Assembly: GCF_905475345.1 (NCBI RefSeq)
Contig: NC_066605.1
Span: forward strand, 744,001-808,000
Length of the DNA stretch: 64,000 nucleotides
DNA from: Vespula vulgaris
Taxonomy: Eukaryota; Arthropoda; Insecta; Hymenoptera; Vespidae
Reading direction: 5' to 3'
A program made the translations under genes and the position numbers. Positions 1 through 12,043 of this stretch are shown here, piece after piece. Below the pieces are notes generated by a model that did no database searches, had not been told where the DNA came from, and was given only the letters and a program-made list of their open reading frames with translations. Positions within the stretch are counted from its first letter, which is position 1, and each line of letters starts with the position of its first letter.

Positions 1-316
1 GGAGAGGAGAACGAGGAACAGTAGAAAGGGTGGACAAGGTTAGGGTGGCAGGAAGTAAAAATGCCTGCAGAGAGAAAAAGGTAGAAATAGTCGAAGTAGT
101 CGTGCGTCACGTAGGAAGAGACTCTGAGAATCGGTACGAACGTGAACGGTAGCTGGATGTGTTAGTGACGTTAAGCGTACCTGCAGAGAGGGAACGGATA
201 AAAAGGGTCGTCCTCTCTGTTCCTCGGAGGAAATAAAACCATCCGCGGATTACCTTTTTATTACTCGATCGAACGAGTTCAATTACTGTCGTCTCTCGGA
301 TTCAAATGAGTCACCC

Positions 317-510
317 TTTTTTTCCTCTCTTTTTCTTTTCTTTTCTTTTCCTTTCTTTTCTTTTCTTTTCTTTTTTTTTAATCTTTTTTCTTTGTCGTAC
401 GATCGATCGATAGATAGATAGATCGATCGACTCCACGAAAAGAGACTATTGCTACATCCTCTCTCATCTTCCTCTTCCTCTTCCTCTTCCTCTTCCTCTT
501 CCTCCTTCTC
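317..510 (+). repeat. (TTTTC)n, GATC/GATA and (CTTCCT)n block
   Basis: Three different simple repeats lie in a row: a pyrimidine run at about 317-379, a symmetrical GATC-GATA-GATC tract at 401-430, and CTTCCT hexamers at about 467-510. Confidence 0.9.
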
Positions 511-624
511 TTGCTCATGGTAATGGCCCGTGCCGACGAAACGGAATTTTTCTATGACTCGAGCCGGACTTACTCGGCGATTTTTTTCTCCGCCCACGTA
601 CGAGCTAATCCGAGCTTCGCCATA

Positions 625-651
625 ACGACGACGACGACGACGACGACGACG
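625..651 (+). repeat. (ACG)9 trinucleotide repeat
   Basis: Nine perfect ACG units. The opposite strand reads CGT, which gives the poly-Arg start of a long minus frame that is not a gene. Confidence 0.95.
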
Positions 652-1127
652 TAGCAATTTCTGTTACCACATAGGTCCCGATTTACTCCTATACATTGGA
701 ATTTATAAAATGAAATTTTAATATGATCCCTGCTAAGCATAATAAATTAATTCGTTTTTGAAAAAAGAAAATTAATTGAACACGTAGCGTAATAAGAAAT
801 AAGTCTTAAGCATCGTTCTATTATCTTCGAATATTACAGTGACATATGTACATATGTATATATATATATATTACGAGTTGAAATTAATCAAGTCGAGGAA
901 GAAGTAGAAGTTAAAAAACAAGAGGGAGCACTTTTCCACCGTCACAGTTTCAATTGCACCCTGGTGGACCTGGCAGATGCGAAGTTGGCGCGTGCCACAT
1001 TGAAATGAAAGATGAGAACAGGCTCTCGATGAGATCCCATTGTCCTCGATATACCTTTCCTACTAAAGGAGGGTGCGAGTCTGCGTTCGTTTATCTGTCT
1101 CTCTTATTCCTTCTCTGTTTCAACCCT

Positions 1128-1130
<3 letters not shown>

Positions 1131-1174
<44 letters not shown>

Positions 1175-1199
1175 TACATATATACACATACATATATAC
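1131..1199. repeat. (TA)n with TACA decay
   Basis: A perfect TA run to about 1166 is followed by CACA/TATACA variants. Confidence 0.95.
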
Positions 1200-1910
1200 G
1201 AAACGTAGTCGTTTTATTGCTGCTGCAGGTTCCGTGAGTCTAGCAGGTTCACCAAACGGGATAAAACACGAAAGATGTATCCAGTTACAACAGAGAGAAC
1301 ACGTTGAATGTCTGAAATATCATATCTAAGAATATTTCATTTGTTATGAACGAAAAAGCAGGTATTTCTACGATCATAACTCATATCAGTGTTTAGAATT
1401 TTCATGACAATGACTCTTTTTAACATTTTCCTTGGAAAATCACAAGAGAAATCTTCCGTTAAGGAATCTGTCAATAATAAAGCTGGATCGCTCACGTTTC
1501 TTCTCTCCCTATCTCTCTCTCTTTCTCTCTCATCTATCCTTTCGATTTCGAGAAATAAGCAACGAGAGGAGTGTTCTCGAATTACCCTCTAGAGACTGAA
1601 GGAAAGTGCGTAATATCGAGATAGATACAAGTCTCCATCCCTTTTCTTCGTTCCTTCCAACTTCATCTTTCTCTCTCCCTTTCACTTGTCTTTTTATCTC
1701 ATCTCTCTCTTTCTTCTTCTCCTCGTTCACCCTCTCGGAGCTCGATAAATTACGCTTTGTTAAGTAAGAGTCAGTCGAGTTTGCATAGAAAGAGCCACTC
1801 AGGTTTCCCGAGCTTTCCCAGAGGATTTAAATGGAAAGTCCGTTATAATTTCCAACTCTGTTACGGGCCGACTTGACTCTCAAGGCACGAAAGACTCGCG
1901 AGAGCGTGCC

Positions 1911-1915
<5 letters not shown>

Positions 1916-1963
<48 letters not shown>
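1916..1963. repeat. (TA)24 tract
   Basis: An uninterrupted TA dinucleotide run of about 48 bases. Confidence 0.95.
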
Positions 1964-1967
<4 letters not shown>

Positions 1968-2537
1968 CCGAGGACATAGACACCTTTTACTGATAACGAA
2001 AAAGATGTGTACTATTATTTTTCTTTCAACTCTCGCTTCGTTTCTCCTATGTTTCTTACCATTATACTTTTTCCCAAGTCCGGAGTTATCGAAACGTTAA
2101 CGTAGTGCCCATGCTTCAAACTTGAAATTATTTATTTATTAACATATTTATCGCTAACATTGTCGAGACAACTTTTACGATACGATAATTTTTATTTTCT
2201 TTGGGATTTCTTTTTCTTTTTTTTAAACAAACACGAACCACATTCAATTAAAGTGCGCCGATGTTGTTGGAAAAACTTCGTCGATGAGAAGCTTTTTTTC
2301 GTATCGTAGAAAAGGATCGAAAACGAGGTTGTTTGAAAAAGAAAACGTTCGATAAAAATTACGTATGTAGGTATGTGTTTTCGAGTGAAAAAAGATTCAC
2401 GCGATCGTTGAGCATTTTTCATTGTATATTCTTTTCCCTTTCTAAAGATAAGCGACTGTGGTAGGCGTACTTTAAAAAAAAAAAAAAAGAAAGAAAAAAG
2501 AAAAACTTCGCTCTCAAGAGGTCACGTAAAGAGAATA

Positions 2538-2602
2538 GTGGTAGTAGTAGTAGTAGTAGTCGTACTAGTACTGGTAATAGTAGTAGTAGTAAAAGTAGTA
2601 GA
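2538..2602 (+). repeat. (GTA)n trinucleotide repeat
   Basis: GTA units are interrupted by CGTACTAGTACTG in the middle, a short palindromic interruption. Confidence 0.92.
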
Positions 2603-2745
2603 TATCAACAACGCGTTGCTGCTTCGTTGTTTGCTTTGGAAAAAATATAGTAGAAGTAAGGCGAGTCAGCGAAGGCAATCGAATTGTCCCGCGTCACGAG
2701 CTCGTCGTACTACATTGCTACCTTTCTCTCTCTCTTTTTCTCTTA

Positions 2746-2749
<4 letters not shown>

Positions 2750-2794
<45 letters not shown>
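2750..2794 (+). repeat. (CT)n tract
   Basis: A perfect CT run of about 45 bases. A GA-rich stretch at 2910-2948 is complementary in type. Confidence 0.95.
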
Positions 2795-2797
<3 letters not shown>

Positions 2798-3341
2798 TGT
2801 AAACTCGCTGATACTTGGAAGGAACATAGAAATAGCTATCGCGTGTTTGCTTGCGCTTGTAAGTGAAATGACAAAGAATAGAAAAAAGGAAAAAAAAGAA
2901 AAATAGAATAAAGAGAAAGAGAGAGAAAGAAAGAGAAAGAGAGAGAAATACAAAAAATGCAACTACAATTTGTAACTTTGAATAATTTTCATTCCTTTCA
3001 AAAAGCGATATACATAGATCCGTGAAACTAACGAGATAAGACCAAACGGCACGCGCGATCGAATGCCCGTTGAATTATGCATGCCGTCGATTAGCAATTA
3101 ACAATAAATCGTACTCACTAATTAATGAACAACGTTTGTCCAGCCTCTGAAAACACACCACACAGAGGGAGGGAATGAGGGAGGGGAGGAAAAGAGAGGG
3201 AGAGAGAGAGAAAGCAATGGCAATGGTGTATGATCAATAAATCTACGGATCTATAATAATAACAGGGTGGCAGGAGGAACCGAATGGGAAACTCATTAAA
3301 ATCGTACATCTAGCTCGCACGCGAGGCAAGGAAACAACTAC

Positions 3342-3349
<8 letters not shown>

Positions 3350-3379
<30 letters not shown>

Positions 3380-3437
3380 GATAGATAGAATGGAGATATA
3401 TATGCAGATAAAAACTAGAGAGAGAGAGAGAGAGAGA
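3350..3437 (+). repeat. (GA)n, GATA and (GA)n cluster
   Basis: GA runs at about 3350-3375 and 3417-3437 are separated by GATA and TATATA sequence. Confidence 0.9.
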
Positions 3438-4155
3438 TGGCATGTGACGCGTTCGCGGTAAATGACAACCGATCATTTTAATAAATCCGAACTAATTGGC
3501 ATTCAAGCCGCGAGTTGCGATCCATTGATGCATAACTTTTCGATTCGGCTATTTTTGTCGCAGTCGATTGAACCTGCGTGGCAGTAGTATTTAACGTCCT
3601 CGTTACGATTCTCCCCTGCATCAATGGTGTTCTCTACGCATAGTCACCCATCCTCCGGCCTAGAATACGTACCCACTTTTCCTCTATCTATCTATTTCAC
3701 TATATCGAGCCCTCTCAATCCCTTTCGATCGGACGTACAAACGACACTCGTGTGACTACGAGTAACTATTATCAAAGGGACCAATCGAAACAATTGAAAA
3801 TAATTGAGTGCATTCCGAATGTTCCTAGAATTAAAGAGATTTTTCAATGGGAATTCTATTAATCGACGTTCTAGAAAAATTAATCTGATAATGTTCCTTG
3901 ATAAATGTACTTTACTATCCGCGATTTTTATGAAATTTTTCGTTATTTTCTTTTGTTTCTTTTTCTTTTTTTCATTTTTTTTCTCCTTTTTTTTTGTTCG
4001 CTCTTTTGGAAGGCATATGACAGTTACGTGGGAAAGTGCGATCGTTAGCGATGCATACAGGCACCGTTTGATGCATCCATCCGAAATGCTTTTCAACTTG
4101 TGCCATATTTTTACGAGATCGTGGTGAAAGGTCAAGTTTCATGACGTTCTCTTCT

Positions 4156-4182
<27 letters not shown>
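4156..4182 (+). repeat. (CT)n tract
   Basis: A perfect dinucleotide run followed by CTAT/CTGT variants to about 4210. Confidence 0.9.
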
Positions 4183-4188
<6 letters not shown>

Positions 4189-4811
4189 CTCTCTGTCCCT
4201 CTCTATCTATTTAGATGAATACTCTGTATAATCAGATGTACATATGCAAATTAATCTATGCAGATTGGCGAACGTCAAAAGGGTAAATTCTGCTACCGAA
4301 GGATGGCATTAAGTCTTAAATAAAAGCAGCTGGAAATTTTCGGTAGCAACGCAGAGAATTCAAACTTACTCACTCAGCATCGCCACTGCAATCTGCTCGT
4401 TCATTGAATTTGTTTATTTGAAATTATCCTTTCGTTTTTGTTTCTTTTTTTCTTTTTTAGATTTTTGTCTTTCTTCAAAATTTACCAATAATATTTCTTA
4501 AAACGATTTCGCAAAGAAAAAAGATTCTTTTCGTTTGTTGCACGAGTCGAATCATTAATCTCACGTTCTTTCTTTCCCGTTCATCTTACTTGCGTGTTAT
4601 TCGTTTTTCTTCTCAGAAAAATAATACCGATCGGGATACAACTCGTATAGTTATCTATCATTTTCTTTACACATAAACGAAAAAAAAATATATATATATT
4701 TCAGTTTGTAAATAATTTTAGAAAATATTAAAGTCGATAGTTATGCGGTAAAGTATTGAACGATCGAATAAAAATAATGCATTTTTTTTCGTACAACTAA
4801 TTCTTATTGTT

Positions 4812-4829
4812 ATCATTATCATCATTATC

Positions 4830-4870
<41 letters not shown>
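4812..4870 (+). repeat. (ATC)n followed by (GA)n
   Basis: TATCATTATCATCATTATCA joins directly to an interrupted GA run. Confidence 0.9.
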
Positions 4871-5974
4871 TAATCTCAGAATTCCTTTTCACTGCCATTA
4901 AGATTTCAATAACGTAGGATAATACTACGATCGCGACAGGAGGTCTGCTGAAATTCTAATATACGGCTTTAATTTTAGATCCTTTACTTGGAGCTATCAG
5001 TCCCTAAAGTTTGTGATGAGTTATGGAAATAGAATGTTAGTACACGTATTATAAATTTATAATCTATCCTTAAAGAAATTATCAATTTGAGTCTATTAAA
5101 AAGAAGTGATAGATATATCCTTATTCCATATTCCAGAGATTAGAACGATGAGATTAAATGTACGGAAAAGAAGAAAATTAAAAATTTTTTCCTGGAATAC
5201 TACTATCAGCAAAATTTGAACTTAGAAGAAAATAACGATCAAAAGAGACAAAACAAAGGATATTAAAAATCATTGTCGAAAATGCACTATTTGAAACTAT
5301 ACGATGGACCCAAAGTTCTTTGGCTTGCAGTTTTATAATGTGAGGATAAAAGAAAATTAGTCTAAAAAGTTCACGAAAAAGAGTAATTGATTAGAAAAAA
5401 AAAAATCTAGAAACTTTTGGTCCATTCTGTATAACTTGTTCCCTTTTGACCGAGCACTATCGATTGGTCGTACTTTTAGGTACGATAACGAGATAATCAC
5501 GTCGAGGTAGAAACGAAGAAAAAAAATAGAAAAAAAAAGAAAAAAAAAGAATCTTCTGTCTCCGTTCATTCCCATCGTCTCGTTCTTTGGGTAGATTCCT
5601 TTATCGGAGAAAATTACGAGAATGAATATTAATGACCCATGGGCAGCATCGTCCTTAGCTCGATAACGAGGCTGGCTCGCTCTAATAAACGAGATTTCCC
5701 GGATGGAGAACGTCGTGTTCGTTGCTCGACTCGAGTATTAGTCGTTCGTACACCGATATAAAGCCGATAATTAAATATCGCTAATTAAATTTGTAAATTT
5801 GAATATCGGTAATTAATAACCAACCGTCGGGAAGGAATCGCCCGTTCGATACGATCAAACGTGACCTAAACTGAACAAAGTTATCTCGTTCAACATTTAT
5901 GATAATCATTAGAATTAAATAGAGTAAGATTTGATTTCCTTTTCGTGATAACGTATGTATGTTTCTGACAAATT

Positions 5975-5976
<2 letters not shown>

Positions 5977-6028
<52 letters not shown>
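5977..6028. repeat. (TA)n tract of about 52 bp
   Basis: An uninterrupted TA run. Confidence 0.95.
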
Positions 6029-6033
<5 letters not shown>

Positions 6034-9000
6034 GCTATTGTATTAATTAATTGGTTTATGAAAGATGAGACGATACACACGTATACGTTTTGAAGGTCAA
6101 TATTGTCTATGGATTTCATGGTAAAGCTCAAGAGCTTTGATCAGCTGATTATTACGAGAATCTTGCTTAATAGAAAGAGATTGAGAGAGAGAGAGAGACA
6201 GAGTTTACTTCGAGTAAGATTTAATGGCGGCCAAACGATGAGAATTATCGCCCTTCGAGTCGTGGAATGGTAACAGATGCCGTCTCAGCGAGCACCACTC
6301 GCGTTAAACTTTCGAGAAATCTATCGCTCAAGGAAGGTGTAACGTGGCTTAGATTAACGCCCTTACCATTTCTCGCTCGCCCGTTTCACGCGATTGCTGC
6401 TCCTTTTCAGCCTAGAATTAACTGTCCTTGCGTGAGAACCAGGAAAATTCGAGAGGCGGACTGTGCCGAAAGTATTAAAAAAATATTCAATTTCGAAATT
6501 ACAATCGTATTTGTAACGAAACAATTTCCAATTGCAATAATCAATGAAATTCATTTTAACAATGACTTTAAAGTATAGTAGCTTTAAAAATGGATAGTAT
6601 GTTTAAAAATTCTATCAATGAAATTATTATCAGCATATTTTTTATAGTTCGATTAATATCATGAATCGTCTGAAATATCTACAAGTTGTTTATCAACGTG
6701 TTCTTTTTTTTCTACCGTTATACAGTTCTACAGAATCGATGACAAGAATTTCTTCGACGTTATAAAACGTTTTTGTGTTTTTATCGAACAATAGCAAGTC
6801 GAATCCATTTTAGGAAAAGACGCATCACCTCGCTCGATTGGCTTTCTCGCGTGCCTGGATATCTTCGATAGCTCTGATCTTTCTCTCTCATTCTCTCATT
6901 CTCTCTCTCTCTCCCTCCATCTCTCCTTCTCCTTCTGTTCGTTCAGCCGACTTGTCTTTGCGACACACCGTCGTTAACGTCATCGACGATTGGGGCCGCG
7001 ACAGGCGATAACGTCGAAATCGGAGTTATCTTTCGCACTTCGGCACTCCGTGGAAAACCCTCGTCAAGATCAACGAGACGTTCCCGAATTCTCGTGAGAC
7101 ATTTTCTAGCACCAGTCCCTTCGGTCCTTTCGTTCACCAACGTCAAACCATATTCCCTATGTCCAACTCATCTTCGTGCGAATACGGAAGATAGAGAAAA
7201 AAAGAAAAAAAAGAAGAAAAAAGAATCAACGACAAATTTTTCTTCATCAAAACATAATTATATCTCAATCCCATACGACTTGATAGAATTAATCTGTTTG
7301 GTTAAACGTTTTTTTTCTTTTTTTTTATGATTATTCGATATAAATCTATCGAAAAATTGTAGACATATTTAGCATACAACTACGAGCTGAGAAATAAAAC
7401 GAAGACAGGATGTTCATATAATTTATAGACCGATAAATATACGTCGAAAAATTCGATATACGATATAAGGAAGGCAAGAGTAGTAGATGACGAGGCATCA
7501 AAGCAAAATACTATAATAAATAGTAAATCACGGCCGAGCGGTTGGTTTTCTCTCGCAAAAGACGTGATAATCCATGCTCCAGCGGTTCGATCCAAAGGCG
7601 TCAGTCGAATGAACGATCGTTCGAGATTATCGTAGAGACGGGACGCCGTTCCATCTTGGCTTAGATAAATCGGTATGAGTCACGAAAAGGGACTATCCAA
7701 GTTTTGGTCCCTCAAGCAGAGCAGTAGCTAGAAAGTGAGAACCTAGAGGACTTTTCATCCCGAAAAGCAGGAAGGACATGATCGCGTGATCCTTTTCTAA
7801 AACGAATGATCGATTATTCCGATCGAAGGTGCGTTGCCACGCGATATCGGTCAAACGATTAATCAACTTCGATTCGCACTCGTACGAACAGCTGGAATTT
7901 GCAATTAGTTACCGCAGTGCTTTCCCCGGAGCTTGCATTCTTCTCATTCGCGAATCTCCCATTAATGAATTTCTCCAGGTTGAAACTTCTCAAACGATAA
8001 AATAAAATCGATTCTAACATATACGTATATGTATATATATGTAAATATATAATGGACATTTTCTATCTGGCGTCGTTAGACGAAAATAACACTAACGATC
8101 TTTCAAATAAAATGCGATATATGCATGTATGTATTTCGAAAATAGAATTTCAATTAACTTTCGACCGAACGACCCCGTGGAAAGTGGGACAATGCTCGGA
8201 GACAGAAGCTATCGATTAAGTATGGACCGAGTAGGAGTGGCTTATGTATACATACATACATACGTATAGCTATCGGTCTCGTGTTTGTTAAATAAACTGG
8301 AACGAAGCTGGAAAACTGATGGGAAAATGATTTCTTTGATTTGAAACTATCTTTCTCTCTCTCTCTCTCCCTCTCTCTTTCTCTTCCTTTCTCGTTCTCT
8401 CTCATTTTTTCTCTCTTTTCCATAAAATTCTAAAACTGAAATAACAGGGTTAAATCTTTTATTTCTATTCCATTTCGTCTAAGTGACAAAACTCGATTCG
8501 AATTTGTGTCGTCATAAATGATAGAGTGACGTTGATTTCATGTGAAAATACTCAATGTTGAAAGTAAAAGAAAAAGAACAAAAATATGAAAAGAAAGAGA
8601 GAAGAGGAGGTAGGGAGGGAAAAAGAGAAAAAATAAAAGAGAGCAATTCGATGAGGCAAATTCGAGCGTACTTCCTTCGAGGAAATCGGATAAGAATCTG
8701 GAACATAAGCGTGACTGCCTTGCAAACGTCTCTCCGCCTATTGCGTGTCGCCGTTACATGGGTGCCGAGGGGTGAATCGACGAACGGAAAAGCCACGTTA
8801 CGTGAGCGTGTTCCCAGGAACGAACGCGTGCGCTTCTGACATTACGAAATTACGCGTACGACGAGTTTTCTACGATAAAAAGCTCCTAGCGCGAATGTTA
8901 CTCGTTCGAAAATGTTGAAAACTAATCAATCGTCTTATTAACGATTAAAAACATTTATGTTTTATCGACGCGTTTAACGATAATAATTTACAATGGATTC

Positions 9001-10173
9001 TTGAAATTCCTAGACGATTTTACGTCCTAAAAGTTTCAATAGGACAGTCTTTTTTTTATATATAAATTTTATTTGATCTAAACGGCATATTTCTAGAGAT
9101 TTTTTTTTTTAAACGAGTCGGTATCGTTCAATCCCACATAGGATTTAACCCCCCCACCCTCCGTATGAAAAAATCGAATTAGAATAATGTGCCAGGAGGA
9201 AAAACTTGGTGCGATGGAATTGAAACGTCTGACTCATCGGCTGGAAGTTTAGTGCTATCAACGAAGTCGAAGGGTCTGAGATTATTAAGAGACACCCTCA
9301 CCTCCATCCCTCTCCCTCTTTCCCCTAGAGAAGAGTCTCGGATTCCAGTGGATTCTCTCCGTGGACCGTCGCTCTTGGCGCCGAAAGTCATTTGTCAAGA
9401 GACGTTGGTGACGATGGGAAGCCACCCTCTTCAAAAGCAGTCCTACCAACCTTATTCTTGTCCCTTGTCCTTGCGACAAGGCAATTTATAATTCGTCTCT
9501 TTGGTGTTTTATTTCATTCGTGGAACTCGATCTTCAATTCTTTCCTCTTTGAAGGATCGTCTTTGAAGATTATCAGTGTTAGAGAGAAAGAGAGAGAGAG
9601 AAGAGAAAGAGTATGTGCCTTCGAGCTAGCCAAAATCCCCTTAATAATTTCGTCTCAGAGCATGTAGCCCTTTTGAACCTTCCAAAGAGTCACTCCTACT
9701 TCCTAGCTTGTAGTAAGTAAAGTCTCTGTGAACAGAATATGGAGATAGATAGAGTGAGAGCGTGAAAAAGAGAGATTGTGCGTGCGTGTGAGAGAGAAAG
9801 AGGAAAGTAGAGGGAGAGGTGGTCGAAGCTTTGATTACTTTACTACTCGAAAGAAGTCCAGAAAAAAATCGTTATTCGAAAGACGAAATGCCAACTTTGA
9901 TGGCGATTATTCTTTACTATGTCGCGAAGGAAAGAAGCAGGCTGAGTGGACGTTAAATATTAAAATTGCATCGTACGTCTTTGAGAAGATGAGAAAGATG
10001 AACATAAAAAAAGAGGAAGAAGAAAAAAAGAAATAGAAAAAGAAAAGGGAAAGCAAAAAAAAAAGTGAAAAGAAAGGGAAAAAGGGAAGAGGAAGGAAAA
10101 TTCAGCAGACATGTACGTGCATTTACTTCTTTCCAAGAGCAGGAGAGAGAGAGATGGAGATAGATATATATAT

Positions 10174-10180
<7 letters not shown>
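6029..10180. other. Non-coding sequence with a few GC-balanced islets
   Basis: Less AT-rich islets lie at about 6240-6470, 6940-7150, 7520-7860, 8640-8840 and 9180-9480. They carry overlapping open frames on both strands without splice signals or recognisable peptides. Short CT and GA runs occur at 6888-6912, 8349-8390 and 9585-9610. Confidence 0.55.

Positions 10181-10182
<2 letters not shown>

Positions 10183-10204
<22 letters not shown>
10183..10204 (+). repeat. (GA)n tract
   Basis: A short GA run preceded by GATATATATA (10164-10173). Confidence 0.9.
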
Positions 10205-10994
10205 CCATCGTGAGAACAATGTGGAAGATGGAAGCTCGAGACGAGTTCTTAACGAAATAACGTCGGAAATTGAAAAGTGCCGAGGAGAATTTCTCTCGTG
10301 AGTATCGGTTCTTCCTGCACGTAGGTATGTACCTAGGACTTTTCGATGGCAAAGAGAAAATAAAAAGAAAGAGAGGAAGAGACAGAGAACTACGAAGATC
10401 AAAGTTCGTATTTTGTAGCTTATGTTGGAATATCTCTGATAAGGAAATAACATCTTAAAGCGTCGATTTATTTCGAAACTCGTCGTGTGCTGGCAAAGAG
10501 ATCATGTTTGGTATGAAACCCTCTACAGAAAATACGACTATGATTCTTTAAAAAAAAAAAAAGAAAAAGAAAAAAAAATGACAGAAAAAACTCTTTCCAG
10601 TTCCACGATTTTTGTTTGTAAAAATGTTCAGGAAAGAAAAAAGAAAAAAGATTAATGAATAGTTAAACTTTGAAAGGAATATAAAAGAAAAAAAAATATT
10701 ATTTTTTCTTGGTATTATGGCATTAGTGATGTCTCTAGTTAAAAGTTGATATCCCCGTAGACGTCTAGGACGTTTGTCTTCGAAGGACACTCTCAAACCG
10801 GACGTTACAGTGGCTTTCCTGTCCCAGTGGATGCGTTCGGAGGACTTCGTTATCCTTTCCTTACCTAGAAAGCCATCGTACCGTAACACGAAAACGGACG
10901 ATGCTGCGAAAAGAGTGTGGATACAAAGAAGAAAAAAGTAAAACAAAAAAATGGAAAGAAAAAAATATAGAGGTAAAAAAAAAGAAAAAAGACA

Positions 10995-11108
10995 CGGAAG
11001 GAAGGAAAGAAGGAAGGAAGGAAGGAAGGAAGGAAGGAAGAAAGGAGAAAGGAGAAAGGAGGAAGGAGGAAGGAGAAAGGAGGAAAGAAAGAAGAGGAGG
11101 AGGAAGGA
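10995..11108 (+). repeat. (GGAA)n purine tract of over 100 bp
   Basis: GGAA tetramers grade into GGAGAAA and GGAGGAA units, with only purines over most of the length. All three minus frames are open over it and give poly-Ser/Leu/Phe peptides. Confidence 0.93.
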
Positions 11109-11230
11109 GCGCGTCCTCGAAACCACATAATTTGCCCTGCCAACCAGGAATTTCTCGCGAAACTTTCGACTCTGTTTCCTCCACTTCTGCTTTTCTCCAC
11201 AAAATATTCTTCGTAAGTATTATACGACAT

Positions 11231-11231
11231 G

Positions 11232-11265
<34 letters not shown>

Positions 11266-11303
11266 TACAGAGAGAAAGAGAGGAAATATATATATATATA
11301 CAT
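11231..11303. repeat. (TA)n, (CA)n, (GA)n and second (TA)n
   Basis: A TA run to 11257 is followed by ACACACAC, GAGAGAAAGAG and TATATATATATA. Confidence 0.92.
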
Positions 11304-11996
11304 GAACGTCTATAGATACCCTTACTATCTTACTATATTTCCTCTTCTCTATCTTTTTCCCCTTCTTATCGTTAAACTGAATTTCTCACGAATTTCTTTC
11401 TAAAATACACCTAGAAAATGCGATGGCAAAAGAGAAAATCGACTTTATAACAGGGAGCCAACACGAAGCACCTTTCATTTCCTGTCTTTCCACACGGACG
11501 AATTGTCTTACAGATGGACGTCATCATTCCGAGCCTGGCTTTAGCTCGTGCGATCTAAAACGAAAGATGATAGATAGATCTTTGGTATATACCGAATCAA
11601 TGAAATATAAAAATTTGGTACGTTCTTCTTGGATTTTCATCTCTTTTTGTCTGAATAGATTTAAAACCTGCCTTTTAAATCTTCATGTAATTAAGATAAA
11701 TAATGAACGAATAATTTCGTTGAATTAATCTTCGATTTACTATCTATTACTAATATATATATATATACAAATTATTGGATGTTTTAGAAAGACCTTCTAT
11801 AAATTCGGACGTAATCATTCAGAACGGAACAGAAAGAGGATACTTATCTCAAAAAGGAGCATCTGAAATACTCGCGCATTGAAGGAAAACTTGGATGTGT
11901 ACAGACGTCCACGTGCAGTATACTCGGCTGCTTTTCTTGCTGCCTCTCGAACGTCTTCCTGAAGGTATCGATGAGTAGATAAAGATAGAGATAGAA

Positions 11997-12031
<35 letters not shown>

Positions 12032-12043
12032 GAGAGAGAGAGA
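11997..12043 (+). repeat. (GA)n tract
   Basis: A GA run with one GG interruption. Confidence 0.95.

Larger units (their letters stand above)
652..5976. other. Non-coding sequence, mostly AT-rich
   Basis: Apart from the simple repeats listed, this is unique AT-rich sequence with scattered CpG words. I see no supported exon. Open frames at about 3690-4135 on both strands lack an ATG or are interrupted by poly-T/poly-A. The stretch 4870-5500 holds nothing notable. Confidence 0.6.

Noticed and set aside
3692..4135. 147-codon minus frame and 107-codon plus frame over the same DNA
   Set aside because: The minus frame has no ATG. Both are carried through by a poly-T/poly-A run in the middle.
7528..7596. 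tRNA-like boxes (CGGCCGAGCGG and GGTTCGATCC)
   Set aside because: The T-arm and acceptor stem do not pair, and no anticodon arm can be drawn. At best it is a decayed relic.
9179..9491. 100-codon plus frame with overlapping minus frames
   Set aside because: It begins at GTG after an in-frame stop, with no acceptor or known motif. The composition is mixed but unsupported.
10548..11126. 192-codon minus-strand frame
   Set aside because: It is translated poly-pyrimidine (Ser/Leu/Phe/Pro) from the (GGAA)n tract, and overlapping frames give the same kind of peptide.
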